Source: Nannocystis bainbridge (GTDB lineage Bacteria; Myxococcota_A; Polyangia; Nannocystales; Nannocystaceae). From it: a stretch of 64,000 nucleotides of DNA. This document shows positions 29,017-36,425 of this stretch, one piece after another; within the stretch, counting starts at the first letter, position 1; each line of letters starts with the position of its first letter. A program made the position numbers and the translations under genes. The stretch is taken from positions 258,501 to 322,500 of the forward strand of contig NZ_JAQNDL010000005.1 in assembly GCF_028368995.1 (NCBI RefSeq). The letters run 5' to 3'. The notes under the pieces were generated by a model that saw only the letters and a list, made by a program, of their open reading frames with translations, made no database searches and had not been told where the DNA came from.

Positions 29017-29755
29017 TTACCCCCACGGACCACCACGATACTGGCCATTCCGCCCTCGCCAGCGTCCATCTCCATCCTTTGAATTCATTGTCGCCAGTGC
29101 GATCCCCCCCAATAACAGGAGACCCAAGCTGTCGCTCAGTCGCTTCATGGAAGTCACACCGGAATAGCCCCGGGGCCGCTGGAGTTGAGCGCGCGCTGGC
29201 GCTGCCTGCCCCGCCTGGGGACGTGGCTGTCCCGCCGGGGGATGTGCTGGCGCCGTCCGTTCCGCGTGCGTTCGCGCTGGCGCTGCCTGTCCCGCCTGCG
29301 GCCGCGCTTGCGCTGCTTCAGGACGCGGCTGTGCGGCCTCGGAAACCTTACGGCGATTAAACTCTTCTTCCCCCGCGCTGGCGAGGATCTGCAGGCAATG
29401 ACCAATCGATGGACGCCTAGCGGGGTTCACGTGCACCATTGCGAGCAACATGTCCTTCACCTGCTGGGGAAGGCCCGCACGGGTTGCGAGTGCTGACGGA
29501 CTGAGCTCTCCGGTTAGCAGTTCGATCCCGGTCATGCCGAGAGAGTTCCGGGGCAATGTAGTTCGGGGTGCCCGCGGGGCTTCGAGTCATCGGTCCAGAA
29601 CTCGCCACGGGCACCCGTGCAAGGCCGAAATCGCCGAGTTTGATGATTATTCTCCCATCTTCTGGAGCACGAGTCGCTAGGAGGTTGTCTGGTTTAATGT
29701 CCCGATGAAATCCTTCAAGCTGATGTATTGACGAGGCGGTGCAAATGCACGTAGA
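29017..29755 (-). pseudogene. Truncated, frameshifted Ser/Thr kinase gene
   Basis: The minus strand from about 29755 reads GFHRDIKPDNLLATRAPEDG, IIIKLGDFGLARV and GTPNYIAPEL: an intact catalytic loop, DFG and activation segment. The frame is then lost, and the helices between the APE motif and SLGMTGIELLTGELS are missing. From there it continues GLPQQVKDMLLAMVHVNPARRPS, a Pro/Ala/Gln-rich tail and one hydrophobic helix (LGLLLLGGIALATM), ending at 29017. The N-lobe is absent. It is therefore a remnant with both a truncation and an internal deletion. It lies in the accessory region with the IS66 remnant. Confidence 0.72.
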
Positions 29756-30112
29756 GGTCGAGGTCGCCGCGGAATCACTGGACCACCATTAACGCCGGGC
29801 AAGGTCGGCCGGCGGGCTCGAGCCGGCGAATGCGCATTGGAGGTCGGCCGGCGCCTCCCGAGCAACGACGTGAGAAAACCTCGAGGACGCCGATCTGCGA
29901 CGAGCACCCACAGTCCGAGCGGGTCATGCGGCGCGCGTCCGTGCAGCGACCGCGCGTCGCTTCGTCGCGCTGAACGACGCGGCCGCGCACGTGGGATTCG
30001 CGCATTGGCCGACGCGAGCGCGCCAACGCGCGCAGGCCCGCGTGGGCGGGGGGTAACGGTGTTCGTTGCGGTTCTCGCGGGGGGCGCATACCATGCCGCG
30101 CGGGGGTTCACG
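29756..30112. other. Gene-free stretch
   Basis: No supported gene. The left end abuts the broken kinase; the right end should hold the promoter of the PAS-STAS gene. The open frames crossing it are Arg/Pro-rich shadows. Confidence 0.35.
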
Positions 30113-31366
30113 ATGTTGGAAGCCGGCGAGGACACCGTGGATCTCCATGGGCAAGTCGAACGATTGAAGCGGCGCGTCGCCCAGCTCGAGCGCAACGACG
30201 CCATTCACCAAAAGACGATCGAGGCGAGCCCGGACGTCACCTTCCGCTTCGATCCCGAAGCGCTCTGCAACTACGTCTCGCCAGCGATCGCCGATGTCCT
30301 CGGTTACACCCCCGAGGAGCACGTCGGCAGCTCCGGCTTTGCGATCATCCACCCCGACGAGCAGCACCTCGCGCAGCAGCTCCGCGAGCGCCTGCTGCCC
30401 GCGATGCCCGGCACGGGCAGCGACCGCTTCGGGCCGGTCCTGAGCCGGCTCCGGCACAAGGGCGGGCATTTCGTGTGGGTCGAGACCATGGTCGTGATCA
30501 TCCGCGACCCCGACACTGGTGTGGTCCAGGAGTTCGTGCTGACCGCCCGCGACGTCAACGCGCGGGTCGAGGCCGAGGCCGCCCTGCGCGTGAGCGAGGA
30601 GCGGTCCACGGCGATGCTCGACAATCTGCAGGTCGGCGTCGTGGTCCAGGGCGCCCGCAGCGAGATGCTGCGGTACAACGAGATCGCGCTCGACATGCTC
30701 GGCTTGACGGCGGAGCAGATCGAGGGTCGTGATTCGTTTGACTCGCGCTGGGCAGTGATCCACGAGGATGGCTCGCCGATGCCCGGAGACCAACACCCGG
30801 TCGTCGTCGCCATCACCACCGGCAAGCCCGTGCGCGAGGTGGTCATGGGCGTGTATCGCCCCGCCTCCGACTCGCGCGTGTGGCTGCTCGTGTCCGCGAC
30901 CCCCCAGTTCGACAAGTCCGGCCGCGCGTTCCAGACCGTCTGCACGTTCACGAACATCACCGCGCAAAAGCAGGCCGAGGTGCTGATCCGCGAGCAGAAG
31001 GAGCTGCTCGAGCGGATGAGCTCGCCCACCATCCCGATCGCCGCCGGCGTGGTCGTCCTGCCGCTGATCGGTCAGTTCGACGCGGGGCGGGCCGAACGCG
31101 TCCTCGACGGAGTACTGTCCGGAGTCGCGCTGCACACGGCCCGCGTCGTGATCCTCGACATCACCGGTGTCTCGACGGCCGACGCCGCCTTCGCCAGTTC
31201 GCTGTTGCAGATCAGTCGGGCCGTCCGCCTCCTCGGCGCGGAGGTCGTGGTCACCGGTATGACCCCGTCGATCGCGCAGATCCTGGTCGGCCTCGGCATC
31301 GACTTCCGCGGCCTCGTCACCCGCGGCACCCTGCAGGACGGCGTCGCCTTCGCCCTCGGGCGCTGA
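30113..31366 (+). CDS. PAS-PAS-STAS protein (RsbR/RsbS-type regulator)
   Basis: 417 aa from ATG 30113, preceded by a G-rich stretch; the longer upstream frame is Arg-rich. An N-terminal coiled-coil heptad (DLHGQVERLKRRVAQLERND) leads into a PAS domain (TFRFDPEALCNYVSPAIADVLGYTPEEH) and a second PAS (MLDNLQVGVVVQGARSEMLRYNEIAL with ITAQKQAE at its end). The C-terminal ~115 residues are a STAS domain (PIAAGVVVLPLIGQFDAGRAERVLDGVLSG ... ILDITGVSTADAAFASSLLQ). In the SpoIIAA/RsbRS families the phosphorylated Ser/Thr follows the DxTG motif; here DITGVSTADA supplies Ser and Thr. Such proteins build stressosome-like partner-switching modules. No kinase or phosphatase partner is adjacent. Confidence 0.88.
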   Translation: MLEAGEDTVDLHGQVERLKRRVAQLERNDAIHQKTIEASPDVTFRFDPEALCNYVSPAIADVLGYTPEEHVGSSGFAIIHPDEQHLAQQLRERLLPAMPGTGSDRFGPVLSRLRHKGGHFVWVETMVVIIRDPDTGVVQEFVLTARDVNARVEAEAALRVSEERSTAMLDNLQVGVVVQGARSEMLRYNEIALDMLGLTAEQIEGRDSFDSRWAVIHEDGSPMPGDQHPVVVAITTGKPVREVVMGVYRPASDSRVWLLVSATPQFDKSGRAFQTVCTFTNITAQKQAEVLIREQKELLERMSSPTIPIAAGVVVLPLIGQFDAGRAERVLDGVLSGVALHTARVVILDITGVSTADAAFASSLLQISRAVRLLGAEVVVTGMTPSIAQILVGLGIDFRGLVTRGTLQDGVAFALGR

Positions 31367-31432
31367 GACGTCGCCCTGCGGGCCGCCGCGGAGCGGCGCG
31401 GCCAGGCACCGCGCCGCGAGCGACCGTCGCTG

Positions 31433-32533
31433 TCAATAATGGCAGTGCTCGGAGTCCTCGATCGCGTCGACGAGCGCCTGCGGGTTGGAGAACTGCAGCA
31501 CGTGCACCGCGTCGGGCCCGTAGACCGGCACGAAGCAGCGCGACTTCGAGTCGCCGGTCAGGTGCTCGTACAGGGTCTCGCTCTCCGCGAGCTGGACGTA
31601 GATGTCCTCCTCGTAGGCGATCGCGCGCAGGCGCGTGCCCTTCTCGAACAGCTCGGCCTCGGCGGACGGACGCGAGGTGAACGGCCCGGTCCCGTTGAGC
31701 TGGTGGATCGCTCGCAGCGGCTCGCCGAGCGCGTTGAATCCGCCCGCCTCGATCTCTGCAGGGGTGAGCGCGCCGGGCACGACGTCGTTGTCGCGATTGG
31801 TAAAGTAAAAGGCGGGCCACAGCGATACCGGGATCTCGAACAGCTCGCCATACGCCGGCTCTGTCACCGCGAACGCCTGCAGCAACCCCGACAGGTCCCC
31901 GCTGTCGCCGAGCGCCCACGGGACCTCCGCGGGCAGGTCCGACGCGACCAGGATCGCTTCGCGGATCCCGAACCGCTTGCGCAAGCTGCTGCCCTCGTCG
32001 ACGAGCCGCTGCTGCAGCATCATCACCAGCGTGCCGCCCATGCTGTGGCCGAGGATCGTGCGCGGACGGATCTTGCGATCGTCGAGGCGCTCCAGCACCT
32101 CCTCGATCGCGGTGACGTAGTCGAACAGGTCGAGGTCGCCGAACAGCGCGCCCTGCGGGACGCCGCTGTTGCCGCGCACGGGCATGTCGGTCACCAGCAC
32201 GCACGCGTCCTCGCCGAGCGCGTCGGCGTACGGGCGCCACGAGGCGGCCGCGAACACGCCGCCGTGAACCGCGAAATGACAGTCCTTCGACTTGCTCGGC
32301 TTGTCGAGGGTGCCGTAGAGGTTGACGAAGAGATCGACGGTGACGCCCGGCCGCAGCTGGATGTCCTCGAGCAAGAACCCGGGCGTCCCGTCAGCGCCGA
32401 CGTCGAAATCGATGCCGGAGCCGCCGCCCTTGCGCGCCTCGATGTCGGAATCGGGGGAGATATCCGCGCAACCCGCCACCAGAGCCACGAGGGCGGCGAG
32501 CACACAACGTTCCGCAGGGTCCACGATGTTCAT
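31433..32533 (-). CDS. Alpha/beta-hydrolase lipoprotein
   Basis: 366 aa with a signal peptide ending in LVAGC, followed by a Gly/Asp-rich linker. The hydrolase core shows HFAVHGGVFAAASWRPYADAL (oxyanion-hole region), MPVRGNSG and the nucleophile elbow GHSMGG with Ser. The acid and His should lie in the segments around PAYG..., but I cannot place them with confidence. Family members are lipases, esterases or other serine hydrolases; here it would be anchored to a membrane. The segment LRPGVTVDLFVNLYGTLDKPSKSKDCH precedes the core. It is convergent with the PAS-STAS gene, 66 bases apart. Confidence 0.8.
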   Translation of the reverse strand: MNIVDPAERCVLAALVALVAGCADISPDSDIEARKGGGSGIDFDVGADGTPGFLLEDIQLRPGVTVDLFVNLYGTLDKPSKSKDCHFAVHGGVFAAASWRPYADALGEDACVLVTDMPVRGNSGVPQGALFGDLDLFDYVTAIEEVLERLDDRKIRPRTILGHSMGGTLVMMLQQRLVDEGSSLRKRFGIREAILVASDLPAEVPWALGDSGDLSGLLQAFAVTEPAYGELFEIPVSLWPAFYFTNRDNDVVPGALTPAEIEAGGFNALGEPLRAIHQLNGTGPFTSRPSAEAELFEKGTRLRAIAYEEDIYVQLAESETLYEHLTGDSKSRCFVPVYGPDAVHVLQFSNPQALVDAIEDSEHCHY

Positions 32534-33005
32534 TACATCGGTTATGCCAGCCGCGACCGTTCGTGGGAAGCCGTCGCGAGTGTCTCACACTGTATGTATT
32601 TCGTGCCGGAGAGCGAATGTCTCCACGTGGCGGGTCTGCGCTGAGGGTCGCCTCGATGCGAGCGCAATCGCGGTCGTCTGCGACAGGTCGCAATGTCGTC
32701 ACTCTCACCACGTTCAAGCGGCGGTCCAGAGGCCACAGTCGCTGCTTGCTCACGAGAATCATCAAGAGAGGGTCACGCCGTCCCCGGGCTGCGCCCGAGT
32801 CGAACGAGGGCGTCCCGCTCCTTCAACGAACTGTCATCCATCGAGTACGGGCGGCGTCCCGGGTCCTCGCATGCGCGCCCGGGATCGCCCGTCGCGGGGC
32901 GGTCGTGGGCTCGGCGTCGCCCCCGCTGCCGCTACCTGTCCCCGCGGACATATGTGCATTGTCGTGGGCCAGAACGGCCGCGACGTGCATGCGACCCGTC
33001 GCTCG
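32534..33005. other. Gene-free stretch
   Basis: No supported gene. One 14-bp repeat unit lies at CCTG 32935 / CATA 32949. The left end should contain the promoter of the minus-strand hydrolase gene. The frames crossing it are Arg/Ser/Pro-rich shadows. Confidence 0.4.
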
Positions 33006-35177
33006 TCACCCCGTCCGCTTCTTCTCGGCCGCGCGCATGCCCTCGACGCGCCACGCGAACTCGAGCTCGAGATCGGCCCCGGCGCCGCCCGACTCGTACG
33101 CGATGCGGCCCTCACGATCGAGGAACCATGTCGTCGGGAAGCTATTCAACCCGGCGCGCTCGCAGTACCCGTCGCTCATCGCCACTCCGAAGCGCTGCGG
33201 GTGCGCGGCCAGCCACGTGCGCACCTCCTCGGCCGAATCGATCGCGTGCACGCTCAGCACCACCACGTCGCGCGCCCGCGCCTGCGCGTCGACGAACGCC
33301 TGCCAGCGCGGCAGCTCCTCCACGCACGGCCCGCAGGTCGTGAACCAAAAATGCAGCACCACCAGCTTGTCGCGCACCGACGCGCTGCTGACGACCTCGC
33401 CGTCGAGCCGGGTGAAGCGGAACTCCGGCGCCGGCTTCGGCGCCGCGGCGATCGCCGCGAACACCTGCTGCCGCCGCGCCTCTCGCACCTGCGCCAGCAG
33501 CTTGGCCGCGTGCCCGTCGAAGCCGCCCAGTTCGCCGTGCGCTCGCTGCCACGCCGCCGTCAGCCCGCGCCAGCACGCGTCCTCGCCCGGCTCGCCCTCG
33601 CTCTCGTCGCTGCAGGCCATCAGCAAACGATCGGCCGCCGCTGCGTCGCCGCGCAGCCGCGCGACCTCGGCCTGCGCCAGCGTGTGATCGTCGCCCTGGC
33701 GGCCGCGCCGGGTCGCCTCCGCCAGCGCTGCCTCGCCATCGGCCAGTCGCCGCTCGCCCAGGCGCACCCGCGCCAGCAGGTCGTAGAGCGCGCCCTCGAG
33801 CCAGCCCTTCAGCCCGTCGAAGCTGTGGCCCCTGGCGTTGGCCGCCGCGAGCTCGCCGGCGACCGCCGCCAGCCCCTCGCGCACCAGCGCCTCCGCGCGC
33901 GCCGGCTCGGCCCCGCGATCGGCCAGCGCTCGCGCGGCAGCGCCGAAGAACTCGAGCTGCTGCCGGTGCACGCGCGGCCGCGTCGCCTCGATCGCCGCCA
34001 CCACCTGCGTCGCCGTCGCGGCCGGGTCGGCGACCGTCGCCGCGAACTGCCGCAGCGCCGCCGCCTCGCGCAGCAGCGGATCGTGATGACGCGGCCGGGC
34101 CAGGAACGCCGCGTCGGCGGCCCGCTGCGCCGCTGCCTCGGCCGCCGTCAGCCGCGCGTGCGCATAAGGACCGCCCCCGAGCGCCTCGTCGCGGGCCGCC
34201 TGCACCGCTTCGGCCGCCGGCGAGTCGGCGAACTCCGCGACCACGCGGGCCTCGAGCGGCTCTGCCAGCGCGTCCTCGCCGATCGAACGGTACGCCTCGG
34301 CCGCCGCCCGCAGCAGCCCCGGTCGCGGGTCCGCGGCCGCCAGCGTCGCCGAGATGTCCTCGAGCACAGCTCGCTTGTTGGCCGCCGTATCACCGGGCTG
34401 CATCGAGAGCAGCTCCCACCGCTGCTGCCGCAGCCGCAACGACCCCGGCGCGCGCTCCAGGCCGCGGTCGACCCACGCCAGCGCCTCGGTCAGCCGCCAC
34501 GCCCGCGCCAGCCCCTCGCCGACCAGCGCCGCCGTCGTCACGAATTCGGGGTCACCCGGCCGGACCGCGTGGGCGTCGGCCAGCGCCTGCGGCACCAGCG
34601 TCGGATCTCCGCGCGCCCCCCCGAGCCGCGCCACCGCCCGCGCCCACGCCGGCGCCTGCGGGTACGCGGCCACCAGCGCCGTCAGCTCGTCGCTGCGGCC
34701 CCACTTCGCCAGCGCCGCCGCGCGCAGCCGCAGCGCGTCGGGGTGGCCCGCCAGCGCCTCGACCAGCGCCGCCGTGTCCGCGAGTCGATCGGCCCGGGCC
34801 GGCGCCGACTCCTCGTACCACACCGCCGCGCGCGCCCACTGGCCCCACGCATCATCTGGCCTTTCGGACACCCACCGATCGGCCAGCGCCGCCGCCTCGA
34901 GGTTGCGCCCCGTCCGCGCCACGCAGGCGAGCCACCACGCCCGCAGCCTGCCGCTGGCAGGGTGATGCTGCAGCTGCGCCTCGCCCTCGGCCGCGCAGCG
35001 CTCCCCCTCGTCCGCGGCCAGCAGCGCCCGCAGCCGGTCGGCCGCGCCCTCGGCCGGATCGTCGACCTGGGCCTCGCGCTCGCGCGCCGGCATCGGAGCC
35101 CGCGACGAGCAGCCGACGAGGCCCAGCGCCAATGCCAGAGACATGACCCTTCGAACAGGTGTTCTTCGCCGCATCAT
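33006..35177 (-). CDS. TPR lipoprotein with C-terminal TlpA-like thioredoxin domain
   Basis: 723 aa. The signal peptide ends in LGLVGC. The bulk (about residues 40-560) is Ala/Arg-rich helical repeats with TPR spacing. The last 150 residues are a thioredoxin-like domain: KLVVLHFWFTTCGPCVEELP with the redox CGPC, VVLSVHAIDSAEEV, and MSDGYCERAGLNSFPTTWFLDREGRIAYES containing the cis-Pro. TlpA/ResA proteins act in periplasmic thiol reduction, for example for cytochrome c maturation; the large TPR part is unusual. The first codons (MRRRTPVRRVMS) come partly from a 14-bp repeat: CATG at 35142 on the plus strand supplies an internal ATG (MSLALAL) that could be the true start. Confidence 0.85.
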   Translation of the reverse strand: MMRRRTPVRRVMSLALALGLVGCSSRAPMPAREREAQVDDPAEGAADRLRALLAADEGERCAAEGEAQLQHHPASGRLRAWWLACVARTGRNLEAAALADRWVSERPDDAWGQWARAAVWYEESAPARADRLADTAALVEALAGHPDALRLRAAALAKWGRSDELTALVAAYPQAPAWARAVARLGGARGDPTLVPQALADAHAVRPGDPEFVTTAALVGEGLARAWRLTEALAWVDRGLERAPGSLRLRQQRWELLSMQPGDTAANKRAVLEDISATLAAADPRPGLLRAAAEAYRSIGEDALAEPLEARVVAEFADSPAAEAVQAARDEALGGGPYAHARLTAAEAAAQRAADAAFLARPRHHDPLLREAAALRQFAATVADPAATATQVVAAIEATRPRVHRQQLEFFGAAARALADRGAEPARAEALVREGLAAVAGELAAANARGHSFDGLKGWLEGALYDLLARVRLGERRLADGEAALAEATRRGRQGDDHTLAQAEVARLRGDAAAADRLLMACSDESEGEPGEDACWRGLTAAWQRAHGELGGFDGHAAKLLAQVREARRQQVFAAIAAAPKPAPEFRFTRLDGEVVSSASVRDKLVVLHFWFTTCGPCVEELPRWQAFVDAQARARDVVVLSVHAIDSAEEVRTWLAAHPQRFGVAMSDGYCERAGLNSFPTTWFLDREGRIAYESGGAGADLELEFAWRVEGMRAAEKKRTG

Positions 35178-35579
35178 CCGTCACTCCTCGCCCTGACACC
35201 TCGCGTGCCCCATGGTCTCGTCGCCCGCGAGCGAGCGCTGGCGCCGAGGACATGTCCCTTCGGACAGGTGATCGCCGCGGCGTCACCCGCCCCTCCCGGG
35301 CATGGCGTCGGCCGAGCAACCGCGACGATGGCAGGCCGCTGCATTCCGCCGCTTCACACCGACCCAATGGGAGCCACGCCTCGAGCTCCCTCCCGTCACG
35401 CGCGACCACCCCGGCACTCTACCTCAGTTCGCCGCCGACCACCGCTCGCTCGAGATGTCGAGCCGTCTTGCCGTGCGTGGTCGGTCAGGAGGTCGAGACG
35501 CCGTTGCTCCGCGAGCCCGCCGTCGATCGGCACAGACACGCCGGAGCGGGCGCCCGGCGGGCGATCGCCGTACCGCCGC
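35178..35579. other. Gene-free stretch with a 14-bp repeat hairpin
   Basis: No supported gene. CATG at 35251 and CAGG at 35265 form a single hairpin ACATGTCC-CTTC-GGACAGGT. The promoter of the minus-strand TPR-thioredoxin gene should lie near 35180-35230. Confidence 0.45.
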
Positions 35580-35928
35580 ATGGAAGTCGCGGGCCCACCT
35601 CCGCGGCGTGCGAGCTCGCTGCCCGCGGCCGCGCGCCGCCTCGGCGTCTGCAGCTTCGTGGCGACGCTGCTGCCATGGCTCGGCGCGATCGTCGACCACG
35701 AGGGCCTGCTGGTCCTTTTCGCGGCGATCGCGACGATGCTGTGGCTGGTCGCCGGCATGATGACCTCGAGCGCCTTGGGGCCGCCTCGACGCGCCGCCCG
35801 ATCCCGCCGAGGTCTGCGAGATCGGGCACGCCAAGCTCTGGCTGGTCGCCACCGCGCTCTCGCTCGGGCTGCTGTTCGCGCTCTCCTGGGATTCCCTCGT
35901 CATCGGCCTTCTGCCCGGCGGTCGGTGA
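35580..35928 (+). pseudogene. Small membrane protein gene with a one-base frameshift
   Basis: ATG at 35580 starts a protein with two hydrophobic helices (LGVCSFVATLLPWLGAIVDH, GLLVLFAAIATMLWLVAGMM). After TSSAL (TTGGGG, about 35775-35780) the frame is lost. Removing one G of the run gives GRLDAPPDPAEVCEIGHAKL and two more helices (LWLVATALSLGLLFALSW, DSLVIGLLPGGR), ending at TGA 35926-35928. The repaired protein of about 115 residues with four helices is coherent. The shift at a G homopolymer could be a true mutation or a base-calling error. Confidence 0.6.
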
Positions 35929-36425
35929 CCGTCGCTCGTGCGGCCGCGGGCTCCGAGCTCCCGGTCGACACGCAATTCTGGGGACCGCGCATTCGTCCCT
36001 GCATCTCGAATCCGTCGACCCTTCGGCGAGCGCCAGGCTCCGCGGAGTCGAGCCGGCCGCGATCACCCGCGTACGCAGCTCCTCCGAGCACGCCGATCGC
36101 GGCGGCATGACCTGTCTTTCGAGACATGTCAAGATCCGCCTCCGGTCCATCGGCAAACACCACGCGCGTGCTCGACATCACCAGCCGCTCCGGCTCCCCG
36201 GCGCGTGCCTCGCCTCGCCGGCGATCGGACCGCGCGCCCCGGCCTCGCGCCTCACTTATCAAACCTGACCTTTCGAACATGTGACCTGCGCCGCGATCGC
36301 GGCGCGCCCTCCGTCCGCCGCCCGCGCCGGCCGGCGGGCGGGGCGCGGCCGGCTGCTGCTCGCTCGCCACGCGCGGCCAGCCTTGAAAAGGCTCCGATCG
36401 GTTCTATTCCCCTGCGAAAGGAAGG
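35929..36425. other. Gene-free stretch
   Basis: No supported gene. Two 14-bp repeat hairpins are present: CCTG 36111 / CATG 36125 and CCTG 36264 / CATG 36278. The leader and promoter of the following histidine kinase should lie at the right end, where GAAAGGAAGG precedes the ATG. Confidence 0.4.

Noticed and set aside
32322..36110. Long plus-strand open frame across 32.3-36.1 kb
   Set aside because: It runs antisense to the TPR-thioredoxin gene and is low complexity; only its 35580-35780 portion, as part of the frameshifted membrane gene, looks real.
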